Part shown: piece by piece, positions 53,961 through 62,629 of the stretch
Layout of the letters: each line of letters opens with the position of its first letter
Position numbering within the stretch: the stretch's first letter is position 1
Source: Streptomyces sp. ISL-94
Lineage (GTDB): Bacteria > Actinomycetota > Actinomycetes > Streptomycetales > Streptomycetaceae
DNA length: 64,000 bases
Direction: 5' to 3'
Assembly: GCF_018614075.1 (NCBI RefSeq)
Contig: NZ_JAGGOZ010000016.1
Span: forward strand, 1-64,000
The notes under the pieces: model-generated
The model's database searches: none
Told to the model about the DNA's origin: nothing
The model's input: the letters and a program-made list of their open reading frames with translations, nothing else
Position numbers and translations under genes: made by a program

Positions 53961-55400
53961 TCAGCTGTCGAGCGAGGTCATCACGTGCTTGATGCGCGTG
54001 TAGTCCTCGAAACCGTAGGCGGAGAGGTCCTTGCCGTAGCCGGACTTCTTGAAGCCGCCGTGCGGCATCTCGGCGACGAGCGGGATGTGGGTGTTGATCC
54101 ACACGCAGCCGAAGTCGAGGTTCTTGGACATCCGCATCGCGCGGCCGTGGTCCTTGGTCCACACGGAGGAGGCGAGGGCGAACTCGACGCCGTTCGCGTA
54201 CTCCACGGCCTGCTTCTCGTCCGTGAAGGACTGGACGGTGATGACGGGGCCGAAGACCTCGTTCTGGATGATCTCGTCGTCCTGCTTGAGGCCGGAGACC
54301 ACGGTCGGGGCGTAGAAGTAGCCCTTCTCGCCGACCTGGTGACCGCCCGCCTCGACCTTGGCGTGCGCGGGGAGGCGCTCGATGAAGCCCGCGACCTGCT
54401 TGAGCTGGTTCGGGTTGTTCAGCGGGCCGTACAGCACGTCCTCGTCGTCCGGCTGGCCGGTCTTGGTGTCGGCGGCGGCCTTGGCGAGCGCGGCCACGAA
54501 CTCGTCGTGGATCGACTCGTGGACGAGCACGCGGGTGGCGGCGGTGCAGTCCTGACCGGCGTTGAAGTAGCCCGCGACCGCGATGTCCTCGACGGCCTTG
54601 ACGATGTTCGCGTCCTCGAAGACCACGACCGGGGCCTTGCCGCCGAGCTCCAGGTGGACGCGCTTGACGTCCTTCGAGGCGCTCTCGGCGACCTGCATGC
54701 CCGCGCGCACCGAGCCGGTGATGGAGGCCATCGCCGGGGTGGAGTGCTCGACCATCGCCTTGCCGGTCTCGCGGTCGCCGCAGACGACGTTGAAGACGCC
54801 CTTGGGCAGGATCGAGTCGATGATCTCGGCCATCAGGACGGTGGAGGCGGGGGTGGTGTCCGAGGGCTTGAGGACCACGGTGTTGCCCGCGGCGATCGCC
54901 GGGGCGAACTTCCACACGGCCATCATCATCGGGTAGTTCCAGGGCGCGACCTGGGCACATACGCCGACCGGCTCACGGCGGATGATCGAGGTCATCCCCT
55001 CCATGTACTCGCCGGCCGAGCGGCCTTCGAGCAGGCGGGCGGCGCCCGCGAAGAAGCGGATCTGGTCCACCATCGGCGGCAGCTCCTCGCTGGCCGTCAG
55101 GCCCAGCGGCTTGCCGGTGTTCTCCGACTCGGCGGCGACGAGCTCGTCCGCGCGCGCCTCGAAGGCGTCCGCGATCTTCAGCAGGGCCTTCTGCCGGTCC
55201 GAGGGCGTGGTGTCACGCCAGCCCGGGAACGCGGCCGCGGCGGCGGCCATGGCGGCGTCGACATCGGCCTGGCCCGAGAGCGGGGCAGTGGCGTACACCT
55301 CGCCGGTGGCGGGGTTGACCACCTCGGTGGTCCGCCCGTCAGCGGCGTCCTTGAACTCCCCGCCGATGTAGTTGCGCAGACGACGCAGTTCCGTGGTCAC
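53961..55400 (-). CDS. Gamma-aminobutyraldehyde dehydrogenase
   Basis: This 479-residue aldehyde dehydrogenase has Cys285 in GQDCTAATR, the base in LELGGKAPVVVF and PWNYPMMMAVWK. The end (SAYGFEDYTRIKHVMTSLD) and overall sequence match bacterial 4-aminobutyraldehyde dehydrogenase (PatD/PuuC group). GTG 55398-55400 gives MTTELRRLRNYIGGEF; the frame runs 16 codons further upstream. It diverges from the Lrp-type regulator and faces the putrescine-type aminotransferase two genes away, a complete putrescine-to-GABA route. Paralogue of 42517-44034. Confidence 0.92.
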   Translation of the reverse strand: MTTELRRLRNYIGGEFKDAADGRTTEVVNPATGEVYATAPLSGQADVDAAMAAAAAAFPGWRDTTPSDRQKALLKIADAFEARADELVAAESENTGKPLGLTASEELPPMVDQIRFFAGAARLLEGRSAGEYMEGMTSIIRREPVGVCAQVAPWNYPMMMAVWKFAPAIAAGNTVVLKPSDTTPASTVLMAEIIDSILPKGVFNVVCGDRETGKAMVEHSTPAMASITGSVRAGMQVAESASKDVKRVHLELGGKAPVVVFEDANIVKAVEDIAVAGYFNAGQDCTAATRVLVHESIHDEFVAALAKAAADTKTGQPDDEDVLYGPLNNPNQLKQVAGFIERLPAHAKVEAGGHQVGEKGYFYAPTVVSGLKQDDEIIQNEVFGPVITVQSFTDEKQAVEYANGVEFALASSVWTKDHGRAMRMSKNLDFGCVWINTHIPLVAEMPHGGFKKSGYGKDLSAYGFEDYTRIKHVMTSLDS

Positions 55401-55498
55401 TCCAGCCACACTCCTGATCACATGTCCATCGATTGAGACTGCTCCCAAGGGTAGCCCCTCGGCGGACGCTTTCGACAGAGCCGGACACGAGTAACTAC

Positions 55499-55544
55499 GA
55501 AATCAGTGAGATCGACGGCGCCAAACGACGGATTTCATTGATTC
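55499..55544. promoter_or_regulatory. Imperfect inverted repeat in the dehydrogenase-Lrp intergenic region
   Basis: GAAATCAGTGAGATC (55499-55513) is mirrored by GATTTCATTGATTC (55531-55544), 12 of 14 positions pairing. The site is A/T-rich for this genome and lies between divergent promoters, as expected for an Lrp/AsnC autoregulatory site. Confidence 0.55.
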
Positions 55545-55569
55545 CATCTTGCGGAACAGACGACTCCTC

Positions 55570-56073
55570 GTGCACAGTGAGGTCGTGGTCAGTCGAAGCG
55601 CAGATTCCAGGAACAGACAACCGTCCCCTTCGGTCGATGCTGTGTCCCTGGCGATCATCGAGCAACTGCAGGAGGACGGTCGCCGTCCCTACGCAGCGAT
55701 CGGCAAGGCCGTAGGCCTGTCCGAGGCGGCCGTACGCCAGCGCGTACAGAAGCTGCTCGACCAGGGCGTCATGCAGATCGTCGCCGTCACCGACCCGCTC
55801 ACCGTGGGCCTGCGACGCCAGGCCATGGTCGGCATCAACGTCGAGGGAGACCTCGACCCGGTCGCGGACGCGCTCACCGCCATGGCGGAGTGCGAATACG
55901 TGGTGATGACCGCAGGATCGTTCGACCTGATGGTGGAGATCGTCTGTGAGGACGACGACCACCTGCTCGAAACGATCAACAAGAAGATCCGCACGCTCCC
56001 CGGCGTGCGATCAACCGAAAGCTTCGTCTACCTGAAGCTGAAGAAGCAGACCTACATGTGGGGAACTCGATAG
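55570..56073 (+). CDS. Lrp/AsnC-family transcriptional regulator
   Basis: This 167-residue regulator has an N-terminal helix-turn-helix (IIEQLQEDGRRPYAAIGKAV, AAVRQRVQKLLDQGVM) and a C-terminal RAM ligand-binding domain (MVEIVCEDDDHLLETINKKI). GTG 55570 (VHSEVVVSRSAD) is preferred from similarity remembered for Streptomyces homologues; ATG 55549 or a later GTG cannot be excluded. It lies 3 bp before the aminotransferase gene and opposite the dehydrogenase. It probably corresponds to the S. coelicolor polyamine regulator I know as EpuRI; that link is from memory. Confidence 0.9.
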   Translation: MHSEVVVSRSADSRNRQPSPSVDAVSLAIIEQLQEDGRRPYAAIGKAVGLSEAAVRQRVQKLLDQGVMQIVAVTDPLTVGLRRQAMVGINVEGDLDPVADALTAMAECEYVVMTAGSFDLMVEIVCEDDDHLLETINKKIRTLPGVRSTESFVYLKLKKQTYMWGTR

Positions 56074-56076
56074 CCC

Positions 56077-57438
56077 GTGAGCCAGGACCTCTCCAAAACC
56101 GCGTACGACCACCTGTGGATGCACTTCACCCGCATGTCGTCATACGAGAACGCACCCGTCCCCACCATCGTGCGTGGTGAGGGCACCTACATCTTCGACG
56201 ACAAGGGCAAGCGCTACCTCGACGGTCTCGCCGGACTGTTCGTGGTCAACGCTGGTCACGGCCGCAAGGAACTGGCCGAGGTCGCCTACAAGCAGGCGCA
56301 GGAACTCGCGTTCTTCCCCATCTGGTCGTACGCGCACCCCAAGGCCGTGGAGCTCGCCGAGCGCCTCGCCCACTACGCCCCGGGCGACCTGAACAAGGTC
56401 TTCTTCACCACCGGTGGCGGCGAGGCCGTCGAGACGGCCTGGAAGCTCGCCAAGCAGTACTTCAAGCTGCAGGGCAAGCACACCAAGTACAAGGTCATCT
56501 CGCGTGCGGTCGCCTACCACGGCACCCCGCAGGGCGCCCTGTCCATCACCGGCCTGCCGGCCCTGAAGGCCCCCTTCGAGCCGCTGGTCCCCGGCGCGCA
56601 CAAGGTGGTCAACACCAACATCTACCGCGCCCCGATCTACGGCGACGACCCCGAGGCCTTCGGCCGCTGGTGCGCCGACCAGATCGAGCAGGAGATCCTG
56701 TTCGAGGGCGCCGACACCGTCGCCGCCGTCTTCCTGGAGCCGGTGCAGAACGCCGGTGGCTGCTTCCCGCCGCCGCCCGGGTACTTCCAGCGGGTCCGCG
56801 AGATCTGCGACGAGTACGACGTGCTGCTCGTCTCCGACGAGACGATCTGCGCCTTCGGCCGACTCGGCACGATGTTCGCCTGTGACAAGTTCGACTACAT
56901 CCCGGACATGATCACCTGCGCCAAGGGCATGACCTCGGGCTACTCCCCGATCGGCGCCTGCATCATCTCGGACCGCCTCGCGGAGCCCTTCTACAAGGGC
57001 GACAACACCTTCCTGCACGGCTACACCTTCGGCGGCCACCCGGTCTCCTCGGCGGTCGCGCTGGCCAACCTCGACATCTTCGACAAGGAAGGCCTCAACC
57101 AGCACGTGCTGGACAACGAGGACGCCTTCTTCTCGACGCTGAAGAAGCTGCACGACCTGCCGATCGTCGGCGACGTCCGCGGCAACGGCTACTTCTACGG
57201 CATCGAGCTCGTCAAGGACAAGGCCACCAAGGAGTCCTTCACGGACGAGGAGACGGAGCGCGTGCTCTACGGCTTCCTCTCCAAGGCGCTCTTCGACAAC
57301 GGCCTGTACTGCCGGGCCGACGACCGCGGCGACCCGGTCATCCAGCTGGCCCCGCCGCTGATCGCGGACCAGAGCACCTTCGACGAGATCGAAGGCATCC
57401 TGCGCTCGGTGCTCACCGAGGCGTGGACCAAGCTCTAG
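56077..57438 (+). CDS. Class III aminotransferase, putrescine/omega-amine type
   Basis: This 453-residue PLP enzyme has the cofactor Lys283 in CAKGMTSGYSPIGA, the Asp in LLVSDETICAFGRLG, and the N-terminal substrate region FTRMSSYENAPVPTIVRGEG. The sequence type (aspartate aminotransferase family protein with PQGALSITGLP) fits omega-amine:pyruvate or putrescine aminotransferases. With the divergent aminobutyraldehyde dehydrogenase it would turn putrescine into GABA. GTG 56077 follows the regulator stop by 3 bp, so the two are cotranscribed. A hairpin terminator follows. Confidence 0.93.
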   Translation: MSQDLSKTAYDHLWMHFTRMSSYENAPVPTIVRGEGTYIFDDKGKRYLDGLAGLFVVNAGHGRKELAEVAYKQAQELAFFPIWSYAHPKAVELAERLAHYAPGDLNKVFFTTGGGEAVETAWKLAKQYFKLQGKHTKYKVISRAVAYHGTPQGALSITGLPALKAPFEPLVPGAHKVVNTNIYRAPIYGDDPEAFGRWCADQIEQEILFEGADTVAAVFLEPVQNAGGCFPPPPGYFQRVREICDEYDVLLVSDETICAFGRLGTMFACDKFDYIPDMITCAKGMTSGYSPIGACIISDRLAEPFYKGDNTFLHGYTFGGHPVSSAVALANLDIFDKEGLNQHVLDNEDAFFSTLKKLHDLPIVGDVRGNGYFYGIELVKDKATKESFTDEETERVLYGFLSKALFDNGLYCRADDRGDPVIQLAPPLIADQSTFDEIEGILRSVLTEAWTKL

Positions 57439-57464
57439 GGACCAGGCTCCACCTAGTCCGATCA

Positions 57465-57515
57465 CACGGCCCGGATCCTTCGTTCGAGTGAGAACGCGGG
57501 GGTCCGGGCCGCGTG
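57465..57515 (+). terminator. Aminotransferase terminator
   Basis: CACGGCCCGGATCC (57465-57478) pairs with GGTCCGGGCCGCGTG (57501-57515) with one bulge, enclosing a 22-base loop, 26 bp past the stop. Confidence 0.7.
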
Positions 57516-57611
57516 CTGTCACCATCCAAGACGTTCGTCTCTTTTCATCTCAGTGCGGCGCCAGTGACTTCCGCGGGCCCCGCTTCGTTCCCCCGGACGG
57601 AGGTGTACGCC

Positions 57612-58373
57612 ATGGTGGCTCCACCGGACCAGGCCCCGCCGGACAATGATGTCCTCTGGGCACGGTCCCTTCATTACTCCCACAGCGGCTCGCCCGGCCT
57701 GATCGGAGTCTCCGTCGGAGTCCGCCAGGGCGAGATCCTGGCGCTGACCGGCCCGCGCGGCAGCGGCAAGACCACCTTGCTGCACTGCCTGTCCGGGCGG
57801 CTGCGGCCCGACCAGGGCGAGGTCTGGTTCAACAGCGCCCCCGTGCACACCATGGGAGCCGTGGCCCGCGAACGGCTGCGCCGCGACCGGTTCGGCTGGA
57901 TCGGCCCCGAGCCGCAGCTGCTGCCCGAGCTGAAGGTCTGGGAGAACGCGGCCCTGCCGCTGCTGATCGCCGGCGCCTCCCACCGCAGCGCCAAGCACGC
58001 CGCCTGCGCATGGCTGGACCGCCTCGACATCGGCGGCTTCGCGCGCAAGCGCCCCTCCGCACTCAACCGCGCCGAGTCCCAGCGCGTGGCCCTGGCCCGG
58101 GCCCTGGTCAACGAGCCCGCGGTGATCTTCGCCGACGAGCCCACGGCCCCCCTGCACCGGACCGAGCGCGCCCTGCTGCTCCGCACGCTGACCACCGCGG
58201 CCCGCTCCCACGGCATCACCGTGCTGCTGGCCACCCTCGACGAGGAGACCGCGGCCGCCGCCGACCGCCGGCTGGCCCTGCTCGACGGCCGCACCGCCGC
58301 CGCCGCCGGAGCCCTGGCCTCCCCCGCCGCCGACACCCCGGAGGGCCAGACCGCGTGCTCGCTCTCCGCCTAG
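57612..58373 (+). CDS. ABC transporter ATP-binding protein with degenerate signature motif
   Basis: This 253-residue ATPase resembles the MacB/LolD-type partners of FtsX-like permeases. Walker A is intact (GPRGSGKTT) and Walker B reads AVIFADEPT. However, the signature LSGGQ is replaced by LNRAE (SALNRAESQRVALARAL), the D-loop region reads APLH where GALD is usual, and the switch His is missing (LLATLDEET). Such changes suggest weak or asymmetric ATP hydrolysis. ATG 57612 follows GGAGG; the frame is open 33 codons upstream. It overlaps the permease gene by 19 bp. Confidence 0.85.
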   Translation: MVAPPDQAPPDNDVLWARSLHYSHSGSPGLIGVSVGVRQGEILALTGPRGSGKTTLLHCLSGRLRPDQGEVWFNSAPVHTMGAVARERLRRDRFGWIGPEPQLLPELKVWENAALPLLIAGASHRSAKHAACAWLDRLDIGGFARKRPSALNRAESQRVALARALVNEPAVIFADEPTAPLHRTERALLLRTLTTAARSHGITVLLATLDEETAAAADRRLALLDGRTAAAAGALASPAADTPEGQTACSLSA

Positions 58374-59428
58374 CCCGCGGCTCCCGGCCGCTGGTCCAGC
58401 TGCGCCGGCTGCTCGTCGCCGCCGCCTCGGCCGGCACCGGGTTCCTCCTCCTGTACGTGCTCGCGGAGGCGGTGGCGCGGCCCGCCGGATCGTTCCCTCG
58501 CCTGCTGTGGGCCCTGGTCCCGCTCGCCTTCACCGTGCAGCTCGCCGTCGCCGTGGCCCGGACCGACCCCGCCACCCGGCCCCGGGACGGGCTGGACGCC
58601 GCCGGGCTGGGGCCCGTACGGCTCGGCCTGGTCGCCGCGGTCTCCACCGCCATCGCCTGCACCCTGGGCGGCGCCCTGGCCCTGGCCGCCTTCCTCCACC
58701 TGCGCGGCGACCTGACCGGGCTGCCGTTCGACGGCGCCGGGGCCCGGCTGCTCCACGCCGACCGGCCGCTGCCCGTCGCGGCCGCCCTCACCCTGCTGGC
58801 CCTGATCCCCCTGACGGCCTCGGCCGCCACCGCCGGCACCGCGCGCCGGCGCACGGTGCCGGCTCCGCAGACCGGGCTTCCCTGGGGCATCGCGCTGACC
58901 GCCTGCGGGCTCGCGGTGGAGGCCTACGCCGGACGCGGCGGCCCCGGCATGCTCGCGGGCTGGTCACTCACCGCCATCGGCCTCGCCCTCGCCGGGCCGG
59001 GCCTGGCCTACGCCTGCGGGGCGCTGCTCCAGGCGGTACGCCCGGGCGGCCTCCGGCTGCTGGCCGGCCGGGCCCTCCAGGAGGAGGCGCCCCGGCTCGG
59101 CGCGCCCCTCGGGGTGCTGTGCGCGGTCGGCGCGGGCGCCCTGACCGCGCTGACCCTGCGCGACCAGGGCGGGCTGCTCGTCCCGCTCGGTGCGCTGACC
59201 GGCCCGGCGGCGGCCCTGGTGGCGCTGTGCGCGGCCGCGACCCTTCTCACATCCGCGGTGGAGGTCCGGCAGGGCCGCGCCGCCGTCCGCGAGGCCCTGC
59301 TCGGCATGGGCGCACCGGCCAAGGTCCTCCGTACGGCGGCGAGTTTGCGGGCCACCGCGCTGGTGGCCGGGTGCGTACCGCTCAGCTGGGGTGTGGCACA
59401 GCTGACGTCCCTGGCCCTGACCCGCTGA
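58355..59428 (+). CDS. Integral membrane permease, partner of the degenerate ABC ATPase
   Basis: This 357-residue protein has about eight to ten hydrophobic helices, very rich in Ala/Leu/Gly, and the general arrangement of FtsX-like permeases, though no strong signature is visible. An RQGRAAVREALLGMGAP stretch near residue 300 resembles the coupling region of FtsX-type domains. GTG 58355 follows GGAGGG and overlaps the ATPase gene. Substrate unknown. Confidence 0.75.
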   Translation: MLALRLARGSRPLVQLRRLLVAAASAGTGFLLLYVLAEAVARPAGSFPRLLWALVPLAFTVQLAVAVARTDPATRPRDGLDAAGLGPVRLGLVAAVSTAIACTLGGALALAAFLHLRGDLTGLPFDGAGARLLHADRPLPVAAALTLLALIPLTASAATAGTARRRTVPAPQTGLPWGIALTACGLAVEAYAGRGGPGMLAGWSLTAIGLALAGPGLAYACGALLQAVRPGGLRLLAGRALQEEAPRLGAPLGVLCAVGAGALTALTLRDQGGLLVPLGALTGPAAALVALCAAATLLTSAVEVRQGRAAVREALLGMGAPAKVLRTAASLRATALVAGCVPLSWGVAQLTSLALTR

Positions 59429-59454
59429 CGCGGGCAGCCCTTAGGGTGGGCCGA

Positions 59455-60546
59455 ATGGTCAACGCAGACATCGAGATCGAGACGCTCGCAGAATTCGACC
59501 AGGTCGTGGCCCGCGGCTCGCTCAGCGGCTACCGGATCCAGTCGGTCAACCTGCTGGAGCGGACCTTCGCGCTGCTGTCCGCCGACACCTCGGCCGCCGT
59601 GTTCCTGGGCTGCGCGATGGAGCCGGACGCCTCGGTGAAGGTCCGCGCCGACGGTGCGCTGGTCTTCCCGCCGGTCCCGGACCTGCCGTTCAACCCGTAC
59701 CGCGGCTTGCTCTACACGCCCGAGGAGCTGTTCGCCGGGCTGCCCGGCGGCTACGAGGCCACCCCGGACGCCCAGGCGTACGCCTGGTTCCAGGAGACCA
59801 AGGCCGACGGCGACATCTTCTCCTCGATGCTCCGCTCCCTCCACGACGACGCCATCTCCGACGCCCTCGACGAGCACCTCGCCGGCGCCCGGGTGGTGGG
59901 CGTGATGGGCGGCCACGCCATGGCCCGCGGCGGCAGCGACTACCGCGGCGCGGCGGAGCTGGGCCGGGCGCTGACCCGGTCCGGGCTCACGGTGGCCACC
60001 GGGGGCGGCCCCGGCGCCATGGAGGCCGCCAACCTCGGCGCCTACCTGGCCCCGGCCCGGGACGAGGCCCTTGCGGAGGCCTTGGAGCTGCTGGCCAAGG
60101 CCCCGTCCTTCGCGCCGTCGGTGTCCGACTGGGCGCGGGCGGCCTTCGCCGTACGGGAGCGCTGGCCCGACGGCGGCGATTCGGTGGGCATCCCGACCTG
60201 GTTCTACGGGCACGAGCCGCCGAACGCCTTCGCGGGGCACATCGGCAAGTACTTCGCGAACGCCACCCGGGAGGACGGCCTGCTGGCCCGTTCCACCGCG
60301 GGCGTGGTGTTCCTGCCGGGTGCGGCCGGCACGGTCCAGGAGGTCTTCGACAGCGCGACGCCGAACTACTACGCGTCGCGCGGCGAGCCTGCACCGATGG
60401 TCCTGGTCGACCGGGCCCACTGGACGGAGCACCTCCCGGCATGGCCCCTGCTCCGGGCGCTGGCGCGCGGCCGGGCGATGGAGTCCCGGATCGCCCTCGT
60501 GGACTGCGTGGACGAGGTCCCGGACGCCCTCGCCGCAATGGCCTGA
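59455..60546 (+). CDS. LOG-family-like Rossmann protein
   Basis: This 363-residue protein contains a lysine-decarboxylase-like/LOG Rossmann fold from about residue 140: VGVMGGHAMARGG, the nucleotide-binding ATGGGPGAMEAAN and FLPGAAGTVQEVF, the last replacing the usual PGGxGTxxE. The N-terminal 130 residues (IETLAEFDQVVARGSLSGYR) are an extra domain with no name known to me. LOG enzymes release free bases from nucleoside 5'-monophosphates; whether this one does is open. ATG 59455 follows AGGGTGGG. It stands alone, with an inverted repeat after it. Confidence 0.82.
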   Translation: MVNADIEIETLAEFDQVVARGSLSGYRIQSVNLLERTFALLSADTSAAVFLGCAMEPDASVKVRADGALVFPPVPDLPFNPYRGLLYTPEELFAGLPGGYEATPDAQAYAWFQETKADGDIFSSMLRSLHDDAISDALDEHLAGARVVGVMGGHAMARGGSDYRGAAELGRALTRSGLTVATGGGPGAMEAANLGAYLAPARDEALAEALELLAKAPSFAPSVSDWARAAFAVRERWPDGGDSVGIPTWFYGHEPPNAFAGHIGKYFANATREDGLLARSTAGVVFLPGAAGTVQEVFDSATPNYYASRGEPAPMVLVDRAHWTEHLPAWPLLRALARGRAMESRIALVDCVDEVPDALAAMA

Positions 60547-60570
60547 CGTCCGGAAGCAACTTCCCGGCCC

Positions 60571-60616
60571 GTTCACACGTCTGGCAGAGGTACCGCAAAA
60601 CCTGCCAGACGTGAAC
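60571..60616 (+). promoter_or_regulatory. Long inverted repeat abutting a ribosome-binding site
   Basis: GTTCACACGTCTGGCAG (60571-60587) pairs with CTGCCAGACGTGAAC (60602-60616), 15 pairs with a 2-base bulge. The GGAG ribosome-binding sequence of the next gene follows at once (60617-60620). It could terminate the LOG-like gene, act as an operator, or be a 5'-leader hairpin controlling translation. Confidence 0.65.
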
Positions 60617-60626
60617 GGAGCCTTTG

Positions 60627-61532
60627 GTGCTCATAGGCCTGCTGACCGCTGTCGCGGCGTCCATCTGCTACGGCACGGGATCCGTGCTGCAAGCCGTCGG
60701 ATCTCGCCGCGCCGCCCGGATGTCCCCGCCCACGGCCGGGGTGACGGCGCACGGCGGACCCAATCTGTCGTCCACCGCCAAAGCCGCGATGACCTGGGAG
60801 TTCATCGTCGGGACGATCCTGGACTTCGTGGGCTTCGGCCTCGGCGCGCTGGCGGCCCGGCTCCTGCCCCTGTTCCTGTCCCAGACGGTGATCAGCGCCA
60901 ACCTGGTGATCACGGCCGTGCTGAGCGTGAAGATGCTGGGCATCCGGCTGAGCCGCAAGGAGTGGACGTCGATCGGAGTCGTCTGCACCGCGCTGGTGCT
61001 GCTGGCGACGGCGGCGGGCCACGAGGGCGGCCACCACGCGCCGATGTCCACGCACTGGTGGCTGCTGGGGATCACGCTGCTGCTGATGGCGGGCGGCACG
61101 GTGGCCGTACGCCTCCTCGGAGGCGGCGCGGCGATCCTGGCGGGTCTGCTGTCGGGCCTGGGCTTCGGAGCGCTGGGCGTCGGCGTGCGGATCCTGGACG
61201 GCGTCGACCCCTTCGACCTCGGCACGCTGCTCTGCGACCCGGCCCTCTGCGCCATCCTGGTGGCGGGCGTCGGCGGCATGTACCTGCACACGGTCGCCCT
61301 CCAGATCGGCTCGGTGAACGGGGCGACGGCGGCCCTGGTCGTCGGCGAGACGGTCCTGCCGGGCGCGATCGGCGTCCTGTGGCTCGGCGACGCCTCCCGC
61401 CCGGGCCTGGCCTGGCTGGCGGTCCTCGGCTTCGTCCTGGCCGTCACGGGCGCGGTGGCGGTCGCCTGGTACGGCAAGCACGAGGGTGCCGAGGAGGAGG
61501 CCGGGGCCCCGGTGCCCGAGGCGGTGGCGTAG
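60627..61532 (+). CDS. Multi-helix membrane transporter (DMT/NIPA-like)
   Basis: This 301-residue protein has nine to ten membrane helices and the two-fold layout of the drug/metabolite transporter superfamily. The start VLIGLLTAVAASICYGTGSVLQAVGSRR resembles NIPA-like and EamA proteins. A cytoplasmic His/Gly loop (AAGHEGGHHAPMSTHWW) lies at the middle. The substrate is unknown; magnesium is the substrate of animal NIPA proteins, which need not hold here. GTG 60627 or TTG 60624 are possible starts, GTG having the better spacing to GGAG. Confidence 0.78.
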   Translation: MLIGLLTAVAASICYGTGSVLQAVGSRRAARMSPPTAGVTAHGGPNLSSTAKAAMTWEFIVGTILDFVGFGLGALAARLLPLFLSQTVISANLVITAVLSVKMLGIRLSRKEWTSIGVVCTALVLLATAAGHEGGHHAPMSTHWWLLGITLLLMAGGTVAVRLLGGGAAILAGLLSGLGFGALGVGVRILDGVDPFDLGTLLCDPALCAILVAGVGGMYLHTVALQIGSVNGATAALVVGETVLPGAIGVLWLGDASRPGLAWLAVLGFVLAVTGAVAVAWYGKHEGAEEEAGAPVPEAVA

Positions 61533-61618
61533 CCCGGCGGGTTCACCTGGTCGGCCCGTCCCCGGTGGTGCCGCGGTGGCGGCTGCCGCTTGCTGGACGG
61601 GGGAGAAAGCGAGGGTTC

Positions 61619-62224
61619 ATGGAACCCACCAGCGAGCGGCTGCGGACTCCGTGGGCCGCGGGAATGGCCGGAATCGCCTTCGCGGTACTGCTCGCGGTGG
61701 CGATCGTGCTGATGCGGATCGCCGTGCCGTCGGGGAACGGCGCCGAAGCGGCCATCGATCCGGACCGGCGCTGGGCGGTACGGCTGGCCCTGGAGATCGT
61801 GCCCTTCGCGGGGATCTTCTTCCTCTGGTTCATGGGCGCCCTGCGCGCCCACACGGGCGAGGCCGAGGACAAGTTCCTCGCCACCGTGTTCCTCGGCAGC
61901 GGGTTCGTCTTCGTCGCCACGCTGTTCGTCGCCGCCGGGGCGGCCGGCACCGTGCTGGCGCAGGACACGCCCTCCGATTTCGGCCGCCACTACGCGTACA
62001 CGGTCCTCGCGACCTACTCCATGCGGATGGCGGCCGTCTTCGTCTTCTCGACCTCGACGATCGGGCGGCGGCTCGGGGTCTTCCCGCGGCCGCTGGCCCT
62101 GCTGGGGGCCGTCGTCGCCCTGGTGCTGATCGTGGTGGGGTCCGGTGTGCCCTGGTCCGAGCTGGTGTTCCCGGCCTGGGCCCTCGTCGTCAGCGTCCAC
62201 ATCCTGCGCACCCGGCTGCGCTAG
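61619..62224 (+). CDS. Five-helix membrane protein, 201 residues
   Basis: This hypothetical membrane protein has helices at about residues 12-34, 58-76, 85-110, 120-145 and 150-190. Conserved-looking loops are ALRAHTGEAEDKFLATVFLG and [19 protein letters not shown]. Similar proteins occur throughout actinobacteria with no function known to me. ATG 61619 follows GAGGG. Not part of an evident operon. Confidence 0.75.
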   Translation: MEPTSERLRTPWAAGMAGIAFAVLLAVAIVLMRIAVPSGNGAEAAIDPDRRWAVRLALEIVPFAGIFFLWFMGALRAHTGEAEDKFLATVFLGSGFVFVATLFVAAGAAGTVLAQDTPSDFGRHYAYTVLATYSMRMAAVFVFSTSTIGRRLGVFPRPLALLGAVVALVLIVVGSGVPWSELVFPAWALVVSVHILRTRLR

Positions 62225-62392
62225 CCGGCGCCCGGACCCCCTACACCCACCATGACCTGCGGGTTCACCTCCTGGGAGGCTGCACCCGGCTCCCGCGCGC
62301 ATGCTGGATGAGGAAGGGCGAAGAGGGGGACCGGGGACTCGGGAATGACGGGGATGACGGGGATGATCGGGCCACGGAAGGGCTGATCTTGC

Positions 62393-62629
62393 ATGAGGCT
62401 TGTCGTCGACCTCAATCGCTGCCAGGGATACGCGCAGTGCGCGTTCCTCGCTCCGGATGTGTTCGCCATGCACGGAGACGAGTCACTGCTCTACAACCCG
62501 CAGGCCGACGAGGAGCAGCGGGAGGACATCGCGCGCGCCGTCGCCGCCTGCCCGGTCGGGGCGATCCTCGTCGAATACGACGCGCCGGACGCGCCCGTAC
62601 TCACCCCGGAGGTGCCCGGTGAGCGGTGA
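62393..62629 (+). CDS. Ferredoxin of the P450-partner type
   Basis: This 78-residue ferredoxin has three cysteines in place, Cys10, Cys16 (CQGYAQC) and Cys53 (ACPVGAI), the C-x5-C...CP pattern of single-cluster [3Fe-4S] (or site-variant [4Fe-4S]) ferredoxins that feed cytochromes P450. It overlaps the reductase gene by 11 bp, an electron-transfer pair. No P450 gene lies within the window; it may be beyond the right edge. ATG at 62393 follows GGAAGG. Confidence 0.92.
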   Translation: MRLVVDLNRCQGYAQCAFLAPDVFAMHGDESLLYNPQADEEQREDIARAVAACPVGAILVEYDAPDAPVLTPEVPGER

